Assembly: GCA_001566295.1 (NCBI GenBank)
Contig: KQ964257.1
Location: 62,001 to 126,000, forward strand
Length of the DNA stretch: 64,000 bases
Direction: 5' to 3'
Origin: Microdochium bolleyi
Lineage: Eukaryota > Ascomycota > Sordariomycetes > Xylariales > Microdochiaceae
The notes under the pieces were generated by a model. It was not told the origin of the DNA, ran no database searches, and saw nothing but the letters and a program-made list of their open reading frames with translations. Position 1 is the stretch's first letter; every line of letters starts with the position of its first letter. The position numbers were made by a program, and so were the translations under genes. Shown here piece by piece: positions 1 through 10,422 of this stretch.

Positions 1-1724
1 TCAAACAAGAAATCCTCAGTCGACACGCCCGCAGTGTCGCGTGAAACTGCCAGGACAGTCTTGCCGTCCACGGAGCACGTGCTATCACCTGGGCCGCACA
101 GGCTGAGGTCGAACACGCCAGAGACAGTGGGGCAGACGGCGAAGGTCATGGCTGTGCAGAAGTCGGACAAGTCGACCAGCCCCGAGGGCACGTCCTCGAC
201 TAGCATGTACACAGTATCCTTGACATGCTGGCTGAGGAAGCGATGCTCCAGCGTCGGCTGTGATCCGTTGAACCAGTCGATCCGGACAGGCAGCTGTCCA
301 CTGGCCCTTGGTGCTGATAACAGGCCGTCCTGCGAGCCAGGGGTCTGGACGAGGCGGCCCGTCGCAACGCTACCCTGAGACAGCACAGCCTCTGGGAACA
401 GTTTGCGGATGCCCTCCCACGGACTCGGCGTGGTGGCGGGCACCTTGAGACTGGCAGAGCCGCCGCCAAACAGGGACGGCTGGGTGGCGTGACTGCCGAA
501 GACAACAACCTTCTGCGGCGCGGCGGCGGCGGCAGAAGAGGCCTGGTTGATCTCGATGGGTAGAGTCTGCCTGTCATTCTTGAGCAACACCATGGTGCCC
601 TCGGCGGCTTCGACGAGGAGCTGGGTCGTCACGGGGTCCTCAAGGCGGGCTTCCAGCTCAGACGCAGTGGGCGGCGCCGGCGCCTTCCCTGGAGGCCCCA
701 CGCGGCCGGTTTTCTCGAGCAGGCCCATGACGCGCTGTGCCGACTGCTCCAGCTGCTCGCGCGTGACGAGGCCCTGTGCGAGGGATTTCTCGAGGATGTC
801 TTGTGTTCGAAACTTGCACGGTCCCGGCAGCTCGAGGTCCAGCCCGGCCTGGATGGCTGGGGCCGTGCTGTACGTGCCGAACCAGTCGGAGATGATGGCA
901 CCGGCGAACCGCCATTCATTTCTGAGGATGGAGAGGAGCTGCGAGGACTCGGAGCAGAATGCACCATTGACCGAGTTGTATCTGTCAGAATAGAACATAG
1001 AGTTGATCAATATAAGTTCCCGACGACCTTTTGAAGGACACGGCAGGGCTTGAGTAAGTGGGCGGAGGACTCACGCTGTCATCAAGGCCCAAGGCTGCGC
1101 ATCCTGAACGACCATGCGGAACGGCTCGAGGTAAATCTCGCGCAGCGCTCGCTGATCGATGACACTGTTACTCCACCGGCGTCCGTTCTCTGCTTCGTTG
1201 GCGAGAAAGTGTTTTGGCGTGGCGGCGATTCCACGTTGCTGCAGGGCCTGAACATATTCGGTGGCGAGCGCGCCAGTCAGGTAGGGGTCCTCGCTGAAGG
1301 ATTCGAAGTTGCGGCCGCCTGCGAGGGGCCCCAGATTGATTAGCTGAGGGCGCAAGTCTAAGGTGCGAGCGAGTCCAAACTTACAGAGAGCATAGCGATG
1401 TATGTTCATGGTCGGTGCCAGCAGGGCGTGCACGCCCTTGCCATAGCACTCGCTGGCCAGCAGCTGGGCCGCCCTGCGGACAAGCTGTCTGTCGAACGAC
1501 GCGCCCAGGGCGGTAGCGCAGGGAATGGCAGCTGAGGGCGCGCCATTGACCCAGTCCTCGCCTCGAACGCCGTTGGGACCGTCTGAAAAGCGGATGGAAG
1601 CCAGGCCCAGCTGGCTGTGCTCGTGCGTGTGCCAGAAGTCGCGGCCGCCCACCAGTCCCGCCAGCACGTCCAGGGGCAGACCCCGGGCGTCTGGGGCAGA
1701 TGAAAGCTGCTGCACGGATCCCAT
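1..1724 (-). CDS. GH3 beta-glucosidase, partial (C-terminus beyond window)
   Basis: Predicted exons 1385-1724, 1075-1318 and 1-981; introns start GTAAGT and GTGAGT and end CAG. About 521 residues are visible. The protein would release glucose from cellobiose or other beta-glucosides. The GH3 N-terminal barrel is clear: FSDGPNGVRGE, GGRNFESFSEDPYL and KHFLANEAE substrate-site motifs, with the catalytic aspartate in the SDW motif. The second GH3 domain starts at GTMVLLKNDRQTLP, and the part running to the window edge looks like the PA14-type insertion seen in many fungal GH3 enzymes. There is no signal peptide, so the enzyme is probably intracellular. It is divergent from a sugar transporter, which fits import followed by cytosolic hydrolysis. 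The family assignment is firm; the substrate is inferred. Confidence 0.9.
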
Positions 1725-2443
1725 CTTCGTGGCACAAGTCTTGTGTGTAGCACGGCGGCGAGAGTGGTGATGGGTGGCTGTGGGCGTGAGAAGGGGGATG
1801 CGACCTGTTTAGTGAAAACCACAGAGATTCGCGGTTCTGGCTTCCGCCACTGCCCACCTTTGTACACGCAGACATGGCTTGCCGTCCGTCTGGACCTCTG
1901 GCGGAGGACCGGTGCCGAGGCTGGTCCCGCCACTGGGCCTTCTGGGGCTCGATCGCGGATGCTGGCTGGGCCGCGCCGGGCCCGGACGACCTGGATACAG
2001 ACTGCAGACTGGAGTTTGAGGCGAGACATCTGTGCGGTTGCTGCCGTTGGCGTGCTCGGGGCACCTCGGGCAGTCGGCCGACGGCTGAGCCTGGGTGACC
2101 ACGCCAAGTCTCGTCGGGGCATGTCGGCCCAATCTCCGCCTCAGGCGACCGCCCCGTCCCACGCCAGTGGCACGTGGCGACGCGAGCCTCGTTCCCCAGA
2201 TTTCCCCCAATTATTTCTCTCCAGCCGGACTTCCCCAGCGCCCCAGCGGGGGTGAACCGAGTTCTGGGGTCTCCGTGACTCGCGATGGCCCCTCGCGGCA
2301 GAGCACAAATAGAACTCGCGGCCCGCGCAACTCAGTCGACATGAGGAAGCGTCCCAGGGCAGTCTGAAGATTCACCGACAGGGTACCCGACATCCTTTCA
2401 GCCGTCCAGTTCCCAATCATCGTCCACGTTGCCGCCAGAAGCC
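1725..2443. promoter_or_regulatory. Divergent promoter between beta-glucosidase and sugar transporter
   Basis: This gene-free interval separates two start codons facing away from each other, so it should hold both promoters. It contains a cluster of CreA-type motifs (annotated separately) and a perfect 10-base palindrome GTCGGCCGAC at 2073-2082. The palindrome contains abutting CGG and CCG half-sites of the kind Zn2Cys6 proteins bind. The open frames here have no family resemblance. Confidence 0.6.
2233..2269. promoter_or_regulatory. Cluster of four CreA/CRE-1-type SYGGRG motifs
   Basis: CTGGGG on the minus strand (read as CCCCAG) occurs at 2233-2238 and 2241-2246. GCGGGG lies at 2246-2251 and CTGGGG at 2264-2269. 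SYGGRG is the known binding motif of the carbon catabolite repressor CreA/CRE-1, and closely spaced copies are what functional sites usually look like. They lie about 175-210 bases upstream of the transporter start. Repression of this pair on glucose is an inference. Confidence 0.5.
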
Positions 2444-4254
2444 ATGACGTCTTCCGCCGACACTCTGCCTATGCGCAGGAATGGCAACCTGATCAAGCTG
2501 TACCTGCTCCTCATCCCTGGCTCGCTCGTCGTCAGTGCTGCCATGGGCTACGACTCGTCGTTGATGAACGGAATCCAGGGTGTCGATCGCTGGCTCAACT
2601 GTAAGGCTGCCCGCCTGCGCTTCTCGTCGCCTCGCTAGCCCACCCGCTGACGTCTAATGCCTTGACCAGATTTCAACCGGCCCCAGGGAGCCCTGCTCGG
2701 CATCATGAACGCGATTCTCCCCCTCGGTGCCGTCTTTGGCACCATCCCAGCCGCCTGGATCTCGGACCACTACGGCCGCCGCTGGACCATGCTCGTTGGC
2801 GACGTGATCATGATCATCTCATCCATCATCCAGACATTCAGCGTCAATGGTATGTAGAACACAAGCTGCCAGCAACTTGCACAGTGGTCGCAAGCACTAA
2901 CATCCTCTGCAGTCCCAATGTACATGGCTTCGAGACTCCTCATCGGCTTCGGTGTCACCATCGCCTCCAGCTCAGCTCCCATGCTTGCGGCCGAGCTTGC
3001 CCATCCAGAGTCGCGGACTACTCTCACTTCCATGTACAACACGCTCTGGTACTTTGGCGTATGTTCTTCCTCCTGCTTCCCTGTCCACACTGGTCTCGGC
3101 TAATCGTATCCCCCCCCTTGCTCGCAGTCCATCATTGCCGCCTGGACCACATACGGCAGCATCCGCATCCAGTCCGACTGGGCCTGGCGTCTCCCGACAC
3201 TGCTGCAGATCGTGCCGGCGCTCATCAACATGACATCGCTCTACTTCATCCCCGAAAGCCCCCGATGGCTCGTCGGCCAGGACCGCCAGGACGAGGCCCG
3301 CGAGATCCTGATCAAGTACCACGCCAATGGTGATTCCGAATCCGACTTCGTCGCGGCCGAGTTTGATGAGATCTGCGAGACAATCCGCCTCGAGAAATCA
3401 GTCAGCGAAAACACGTCATGGAAGGCCCTCGTCAAGGGCCGCGCCAACCAGCACCGCACATTCCTTGTCCTGTGCTGTGCCTTTTTCCCGCAGTGGAGCG
3501 GCGCCGGCTTGGTCTCCTACTACCTGGCTCCTGTCCTGCGACTTATCGGCATCAACTCGGAAGAGCGCATCACGCTCATCAACGGCATTCTGCAAATCTG
3601 GAACATGCTCGTGGCCATGACAGGCGCTAACCTTGTCAACCGCGTTGGCCGTCGTCCCATCTTCCTCACGGCAACCTCGTGCATGCTCGCGGGCATGATC
3701 GCCTGGACTATTGCGGGCAGCGTCTTTGCGTCCTCGCGCTCCGAGGCCTCGGGTGCCGGCGTCCTTACCTGCATCATCTTCTTCATCTCGGCGTACAACA
3801 TCTGCTGGAACCCACTTGCCGTTGCGTACCCTGTCGAGATCATGCCCTTCAGCATCCGCGCCAAGGGCATCGCGCTGCTCATGGGCTCTATCAAGGGTGC
3901 CTCCTTCTTCAACCAGTTTGTCAACCCCATCGGCCTCAAGGAGCTTGCTTGGAAGTACTACATTGTCTACTGTGTCTGGCTCACCATCGTCCTCACGGTG
4001 GTCTACTTCATGTTCCCGGAGACCAAGGTAGGATTTTTCCCTGTCGCCCACCCACCCTGGGACACAAGCTAATCCTCATATCCACCTCAAAACAGAACCA
4101 CTCTCTCGAAGATATCGCCGGAGTGTTCGAAAGGCGCCACGGCACATCTGGCGACAACGGGCCCAAAGTGGACGAGGCGAGCAAAGCCGAACACATGGAG
4201 CGGAACGAGAAGGGTGGTGCTGAGGTCGCAAGCAATTCGACTGCGGGCAAGTAA
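2444..4254 (+). CDS. MFS sugar transporter (HXT/lactose-permease-like)
   Basis: Predicted exons 2444-2600, 2670-2849, 2913-3058, 3128-4027 and 4096-4254 give 513 residues, the usual size of a 12-helix sugar porter. Family marks in order are GYDSSLMNG in helix 1, DHYGRRWT after helix 2, PESPRWL before the central loop, NRVGRRPIF after helix 8 and PETK after the last helix. The cytoplasmic tail is charged. The ATG at 2444 is the first that leads directly into the conserved N-terminus. It probably imports a disaccharide or beta-glucoside, because the neighbour is an unsecreted beta-glucosidase and a Zn2Cys6 regulator follows. The transporter family is certain; the substrate is inferred from context. 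Confidence 0.92.
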
Positions 4255-4774
4255 ATAGCTCTCAAAGCCACACTACTCCACGGCGTATTGTGTCTCGTGG
4301 GAGAGGGACCTGCACGCATATCCAACGGAATTCTCAAGAAGGGGTGCGCGGGAGTCTTAGAGACCATCGGGAAGGACAGAGATAGGACGTTATGTACACT
4401 TGATTACTTCTCTTCAAGGCAGTGCTCTAAGGAACATGACAAACAAATACTATCAGATACCATCCCCCCGAAAGAGCGGCCAGACCTACGGAGCAATGCC
4501 TTTGAGATTTGCAGGTACAAAACATCGTGAAAGGAAGCCTAACGGACTTGACGAGCTGGTACACTTCAGATACATCTAGAGCGGGGAGGAAATCATCGAA
4601 AGTGTTGAAAAGAAATACGAGGGCTGGGCGAGGCACAAGGTACTACGATTCGTGATAACGCTACTTACGAGTCCACCCTTCTAATTCACGCGGCTTGCTT
4701 TGTGGCTCGTCACAAAAGCGCCGCAAGACGATTCATCGAAGGGCTCGCCATTCCGAGAACGATGAACGATTATG
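4255..4774. other. Convergent intergenic region
   Basis: The space lies between the 3' ends of the transporter and the Zn2Cys6 regulator and should contain both 3' untranslated regions. I see no coding sequence, RNA gene or repeat in it. Confidence 0.5.
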
Positions 4775-7434
4775 CTACGAGTTCTGCTCTGAAGGGCCAT
4801 AGCGGTGCATCACATGTTGGTGGTCAACTAAAAGCCCCTCCCCCAGGGCGCGGTCCATCGTTTTGTGGAACAGGTGCGCGAGCACTTGCTCAGCCGCAGC
4901 CAGGCTCGCGTTTTCATACCGCCACTGCCACAGGATGGATCGTGCCTGAGCGACCGCCTCGAAAAGCTGGCCGCAGGAGGGCATTGTCGTTGCTCCTGAT
5001 GTCGCGGTCGTTGTGCCTGTAGACGCCGGAGTATGTCCTGCCTCCGCGGCTCTTGGAAGGCCTGCGACATGACTGTTGTCCGGGTCCAGCACCAGTACCC
5101 GCAGCGCCGGGTCCTCCAACGCGGCGACGCAACTCAGGCCCGCGGTCCATACATTGCGCGCGAGCAGCCAGCTGCCGTAGTGCCGCTCAACCGCCGTCGG
5201 CTGCTCGAGCAGAAATGAGACTGCATAGTCAACGCCCTTGATTGCACCGTGCCATAGCGCTGGCGGTAGTGAGGAGAATGGCGATGCATTCCCGAGCTGT
5301 TGGTCCTGGCCGACACCGTTTGCTGGGTGTCCTGGCACTGCCGCTTCTGCCGCCACGACAGCGGCGAGATACGGCCGGAAGATTAGCATCTGCAATTGCC
5401 ACATACGGTTGCGAAGGATCTTGCGCATGCCTCGCTGTGCTGAGCGTGTCGCTGCTGGCGAGGCATGCGTCACTCCAGTTGGCCAGAAATCTCCGCCCGC
5501 CAGCCCTGCGTCGGTGCTGCCGCTGCCCTCTTCAACTTCGTAGTCGTGCTGGAAGTCGCTGGGCAGCGAGTCCATCCTGCAGAAGAAGCAAAGAGTAAGC
5601 AATGTGTTCTGAAGCCACCACCCGACGCGAGATTTTCTGTGAAGGATGTGCGCGGTAAAAACAATTGGACGAATCAACAACAGTCTTACCATTCCTCTAC
5701 CTGTCGTTCGAGCTCGCACGCCAGGTGGAAGACCGATGACAGTCGGGCGACGGAGTGAGCACCAGAGATACCTTGAATTCAACCGAACCTGAGTTAGCAG
5801 GTCAACTCCACTAGGGACTGGCAGTCATATCAGGCAATAGACTCACTCGGGTACAGCTCTGTCTTGATCCTCTCTACCAGTCGCCTGCTTGAGGTCTCGG
5901 CGAGGTAATAGTACCACGTGTCGTGGTGGAGTGATGGCCTGACGTCGGGCCACTGGAAAGTGCGCAGCGGCGGCTTTGGCAGAGAGGTGCTGTTGATCAA
6001 CCGCATCAGCTGCCCGTGGCTCTGCCGCCGTGAGCAGGGAAGTTGGACTTGGCACTCCTCGGAAAGCTCCAGCTGCATCTTGGCCACCGCCCACAGAACT
6101 CGGTGGTTCAGGCCGTCGTTGATTATATCTGGGCGCCTGTGAAATTGTGAGCTCGGCTGGCCACCACCTTCTGGAGGAGGAATGCCGTGGACGAATGAAA
6201 CAAGATTTTCCATGAAAGCCGCGAAAGCCAAACGCCAAATGAAAGGTACTAACCTTGCCATGAGCTTCTCCGCCGTCGATGCGACCGAGTCGGCCATACA
6301 CCAGGCGTCCCAATGACGCATCGTCCACATGAAGTAGCTGATGAGAAGCAGCTGGCACTGCAGAACCCTGATAGCGCCCTGATCATCCTGAGATCCTGCA
6401 GCATGCGCCGGGAATGCTGCGATCCCGAGCCACGGCATCGCTAAATCCACATATGGGCTACTCAGAGAGGGCATTGACCGATTTGCCGGCCCTACGCGAG
6501 CAACCTGGCCGAGAGCCGCGGCAAGTAGCAGTAGCGCCACATCCGCAGGCAGGATGCTCTCTGGAAGCGACTCTATCGACAAGGTTGGCTGTTGGAAATT
6601 GATCTGCCCCTGTAGCACGTGACGTTGCAGCTGGTGCAGAAGCTCAATGTCGAGAATCGGGGACTTGCTGTGGATGTTAATGAGGTAGCTCCGCAGGCTA
6701 CTCACGATGAGGTCGACACCGACAGGAGATTTCGGCCTCAAAGGCGTCCCGGGATTAGCGCCTTCTTGCCTCTCCTGGTCAGTCTTGTCGTTGGTATCCA
6801 TGGCATCATCATCGACAAGGCCCTCTCTCATACTGATGCCCGGAAGCACCCCGAGTAGAACAGGACTGGTCGGTAAGACCGGCGGAGATGACGGGTCCCG
6901 GTGCCGAAGGCAGGCCCCGAGCTCCTGGGCAAAGGACCGCAGCGGCAGTAGGGAGTCCTCGCTGCGCATGAGTTGCTGCAAGACGGGCCAGGCCGTGACG
7001 ACGTCGCCGTTGAGCCACAGCGGCCCCAGCAGCGTTGTTGGTGCCAGGTTCGCTCCATGGCTGTGGTGCAACGGGGCGGCTGCTGCCGTCTGGGCGCTGG
7101 CGGTGATACTCAGCTGCTGGATCGTGTGCAGGAGGTTGTCCTCCATGGACCCGAGCCGTTCGAGAATCTGCGTGGAGCCGACATCGAGCCTGGAAAGATG
7201 CGGCGAGATCAGAAGCGAGGACCATAGTGTCGTGCCGGCGACAGACTCGGGTGCTTACTTGTACGACTCAGACTCCTGGTAATTGCAGGCGGAGCCGCTC
7301 TCGGAGCAGAACGAGCAGCGCGGCCGGGCACCGTCGCAGCGCGTCTTGCGGGCGCGGCAGGTGAAGCAGGCCCGGATCGTGCGCTTGCGGGCGTACTGCG
7401 CCCCTGCATGGCCGCCGTGGCTCGGGCTCATCAT
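4775..7434 (-). CDS. Zn2Cys6 fungal-specific transcription factor
   Basis: Predicted exons 7259-7434, 5847-7189, 5690-5771 and 4775-5576 give 800 residues. The N-terminus carries a complete binuclear zinc cluster, C-x2-C-x6-C-x6-C-x2-C-x6-C, with cysteines at about 23, 26, 33, 40, 43 and 50, preceded by a basic stretch. The middle region and the short exon HSVARLSSVFHLACELERQVEEW fit the fungal transcription factor regulatory domain. The acceptor before the 82-base exon is an uncommon AAG (5772); it is required to keep this conserved frame. The gene is convergent with the sugar transporter, so it is a plausible regulator of the beta-glucoside unit. That role is inferred from position only. 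Confidence 0.88.
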
Positions 7435-7939
7435 GTGGTCCGTGCTGCTGCTACGCTAGCTGCCGCTGATGCGATGGGCGAGTGGTGCGTGATGCATACC
7501 TTGCGGTCTGGCTCGCGGTATGAGTGGAATGGAATAGAGTAAATGTCACCTGCACCGGCGTTCTTTGATCGAGTTGTGTAGCTTCGCCCCACATCACCGT
7601 CTGGCCAATGGAGTACGAGAACCGCTAGCCCCGGCCCTAGCCAATCATTGTGCTCACTTCGGGTCTAGTCTTCAGCTGAGGGAGGTTGGCCCAACAGTTC
7701 GTGTCCGCAGTCTCGCGATGTTGCAGGGCGCATCGAACGCATCACGTCGGCAGGCGCTTTCGCTAGATTCCCTGAGCGGCACTCCTTTCCATTGCTTGTT
7801 CTCACCCTTGCGGCTGCACATTACCACCGTGGTATGCAGATATCAAGATGGGAAGCACGGAATCACGCCTAGATCTAACACAATGAACGAGAGAGAGAAT
7901 CATCTTTGCATTCGCAGCCTCCGATACCCTATCCTGAAA
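7435..7939. other. Intergenic region upstream of the Zn2Cys6 gene
   Basis: This interval should contain the regulator's promoter. I see no gene, RNA or repeat in it. Confidence 0.4.
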
Positions 7940-8524
7940 CTACCGCGACTGTGCCCCGGCCAATGCCTCACGCAAACGCCGAATCACCGTCTCCTGCTCC
8001 AAGATGATCTCCAGAAGTCTACCGTGACCAGCCGGAGCATAGTCGCCATTCTGAGCGCTGCGGCCCGGCATGGCAGGCTGTGCCGGCAGAAGGACATCTT
8101 GCCCTGCGGCTTCGTGCGCAGCTGTGCGGGCTCTTTTGGGCAGCGGCTGTGGCGGCTCAGCGTCGTCGACACTTGCTTCGGTGCAGGCGTCAGTCTGGTG
8201 AGCCATAAACTTCTGGCACTTGACCGGCCGCGCGATGCTCGGTGCTGCTGGTTGTGGTGCAACGTCTGATGTGGTCGTTGGTGTGGGCGGTGGGCTTGAG
8301 CTGGTTTGGTTTGTCGCAATTGGCGTTGGCTGACGGGTTGCTTCGCAGGAATACAACGTCTGGCTGCCTCCTGGGAACGACTCGCGCTCGACTTCACGGA
8401 GGATGTTCAAGCGGACAGCCACCGGGATCTGAAGTAGCCAGAGGTCCTTGTCGTCTGGACCGGGGCCTGCCCAGGGTCCCCCGTGCTCTCGAATTTTGGG
8501 TGTTTGTGCTGCACACGTTGGCAC
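7940..8524 (-). CDS. Hypothetical protein, start uncertain
   Basis: An open frame of about 194 residues ends with a likely helical or coiled segment (LLEIILEQETVIRRLREAL). It begins with a segment weakly reminiscent of an F-box (LLQIPVAVRLNILREV). Between them lie a Pro/Thr/Ser-rich linker and a basic KRAR patch. There is no convincing ATG; the frame opens near a GTG, so a 5' exon may lie within 8525-8786, where another minus-strand open frame starting at an ATG (8786) exists. I could not find a donor and acceptor that join the two in frame. I do not recognise a family, and the locus could be a non-coding or decayed gene. Confidence 0.35.
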   Translation of the reverse strand: MPTCAAQTPKIREHGGPWAGPGPDDKDLWLLQIPVAVRLNILREVERESFPGGSQTLYSCEATRQPTPIATNQTSSSPPPTPTTTSDVAPQPAAPSIARPVKCQKFMAHQTDACTEASVDDAEPPQPLPKRARTAAHEAAGQDVLLPAQPAMPGRSAQNGDYAPAGHGRLLEIILEQETVIRRLREALAGAQSR

Positions 8525-9142
8525 GCGGGGGCAGCAAGCTCAAGACCGTGAGCTCAGCCCCAGCAGGACCAGTTGAAAATATCGTAGAATACGGACGCGG
8601 GAGAAGATCGTAGGCGGCCAGTACCAGGCTCTCAGACGTGCATAGATCTAGTGCCAACTGTGTTTCTGTCAATTGCCGTTTTGGGAGCGCAAGGGAAAGC
8701 ATGACTGGCTGATGGACCCTGTCGGACACCACACCAAAATTGGCGGGTCTGCCGGACAAGTTCAATCTGACGACAATGCTCCACATGGCTGCCCGGCTGG
8801 CGTCCCAGTGGGCGAGCGCACCTGGGCAGAAATTTACGACTGATATCTAGTCGTTAATTCGAACTACATCCCAGAATCAGACACTGCCTTTAGGCTTACC
8901 GAGAACATAGATGTAAAAGACATTTGTCTGAAGATCTCGTGAGCCCGCCGTGGTGTGCGAATTGACTTGGGTCGTACTGCAAAAACCAGGCGGGTCTCAC
9001 CGCGCACAACTTGTGTTTCCGTCCCCTGGCTCGCCGCACACTTCTTAACTCTCCCAGCTGCCTCATCATCGTTCAAAGTCACGAACGATTCCTTTTCTTT
9101 CCCCCTTTGCGCTGCCGTCACAACACAGCGCATAGAGACGCG
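8525..9142. other. Region upstream of the hypothetical nuclear protein
   Basis: It holds the promoter of the plus-strand gene starting at 9143 and possibly a 5' exon of the minus-strand frame to its left. A pyrimidine-rich stretch (around 9090-9110) lies just before the plus-strand start, as is common in fungal promoters. Confidence 0.35.
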
Positions 9143-10324
9143 ATGGCTAGCGAGAAGCTGCCACATCAGCAACCCCCGGCGCGCCCGACCGGCCTCGAGG
9201 CCTCGGCGCACGCCACCAATGAGCAGGGTGAGGCCAGCGGCCACCCCCGTGTCGTCCAGAACGACACTATCCACTACGCGCCCGACGGTAATGTCACCGA
9301 CGAGAGCGGCGTGGTGGACAACAAAGACGCGATGATGGGAGGCATGCCCGCCAATGGCAAGAACGGCTTCCGCTCTTTGACGGCGCCAAACGTGCAGTTT
9401 GGCCTCGACGAGATCGCCAGCCGATCGAAGAAGAAGCACGCCGCAGCCCAGAAAAGCACCGCGGCGAAGCCGAAGCCGCAGCCGCCGCCGCCGCAGCAGC
9501 AGCAGCAGGAGCCTGCCACGGCGCAGAAGAAGGCCGCCGAGCGGACTTCCATCCGCAAGCGCAGGCTGCGCAATGAAGAGGCTGGCTTGGCCGCCTGGCG
9601 GTCCATTCAGAGAGCGAGTGACGTGCTCGCCAACCTTGGCAGAAAGGACGAGCATGCGATGGTCGTCAGCGGAAATTCTGCGAAGATGACGCACGCATCG
9701 ACGCTCACGCAGCAGCGGGGGCTGGACGACATCACTGCGCGCGAGTTCATGGGTGCCGACGGCACTCACAACGATGGCGTTCTGCACATGGACGGACGAG
9801 TCCCTGAGCAGAACATCCGCACTGCGATGGACATGCTCGGGAAGTGGCAGGACAGCCATAAGGCCAACCTTGCGGCTGCAGACGCGTCTCGGTTCGACTA
9901 TTACTACGACGACTACGTCGAGTACCCGATCCCCGCCAAAGCAGCTGCCCTGAGCAGCAACGACAAAAACAACAACACCGCTCATTCCGCAGGCCCGCCC
10001 GCGAGCCACTGCTCCGAGCCAGACCGTCGACCTATGCCTACGGCCAAGAAGAGAAGGCCTCGCCATCATCGCCGCCGCAGTGGCAAGCAGCCTCGCGGAC
10101 AGCACCTAGCCGCCTTTTCTGGTGGCTACTCTGGTGGTCGCCCCGATCCTCGCCACGCGGACCAGCAGAGCCCTTGCGAGTGTGAGCAGAGCATTCGACA
10201 AGAGATACAGCAACTGGAGGAATGGCTGGCTGCGGCTAAAAGGCTGGCTGAGCTGCGAAAGACACTCAGAGTCATAGAAGGCACTCGCAAGCGCAGGTGT
10301 TGCATGCATCCTTTCTTGGATTGA
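9143..10324 (+). CDS. Hypothetical basic, low-complexity protein
   Basis: An uninterrupted frame of 393 residues. The ATG at 9143 follows a pyrimidine-rich leader and is preferred over the non-ATG upstream extension. It contains a conserved-looking short block (GKNGFRSLTAPNVQFGLDE), a Pro/Gln run near residues 110-125, several Lys/Arg-rich patches (KKRRPRHHRRR near 300-310) and a C-terminal helix (QEIQQLEEWLAAAKRLAELRK) that could form a coiled coil. Basic patches suggest nuclear localisation. I recognise no domain and assign no function. It is convergent with the sulfite oxidase, with about 100 bases between stop codons. Confidence 0.65.
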   Translation: MASEKLPHQQPPARPTGLEASAHATNEQGEASGHPRVVQNDTIHYAPDGNVTDESGVVDNKDAMMGGMPANGKNGFRSLTAPNVQFGLDEIASRSKKKHAAAQKSTAAKPKPQPPPPQQQQQEPATAQKKAAERTSIRKRRLRNEEAGLAAWRSIQRASDVLANLGRKDEHAMVVSGNSAKMTHASTLTQQRGLDDITAREFMGADGTHNDGVLHMDGRVPEQNIRTAMDMLGKWQDSHKANLAAADASRFDYYYDDYVEYPIPAKAAALSSNDKNNNTAHSAGPPASHCSEPDRRPMPTAKKRRPRHHRRRSGKQPRGQHLAAFSGGYSGGRPDPRHADQQSPCECEQSIRQEIQQLEEWLAAAKRLAELRKTLRVIEGTRKRRCCMHPFLD

Positions 10325-10422
10325 TTGCGTGAGAAGTTTGGTTTCACTTGGTAAAAGCCTACAAGATAGAAACCTGCACAATACAGAGCAAACTTGAGAG
10401 TGCCGCATTCTCCCCGTCCCAA

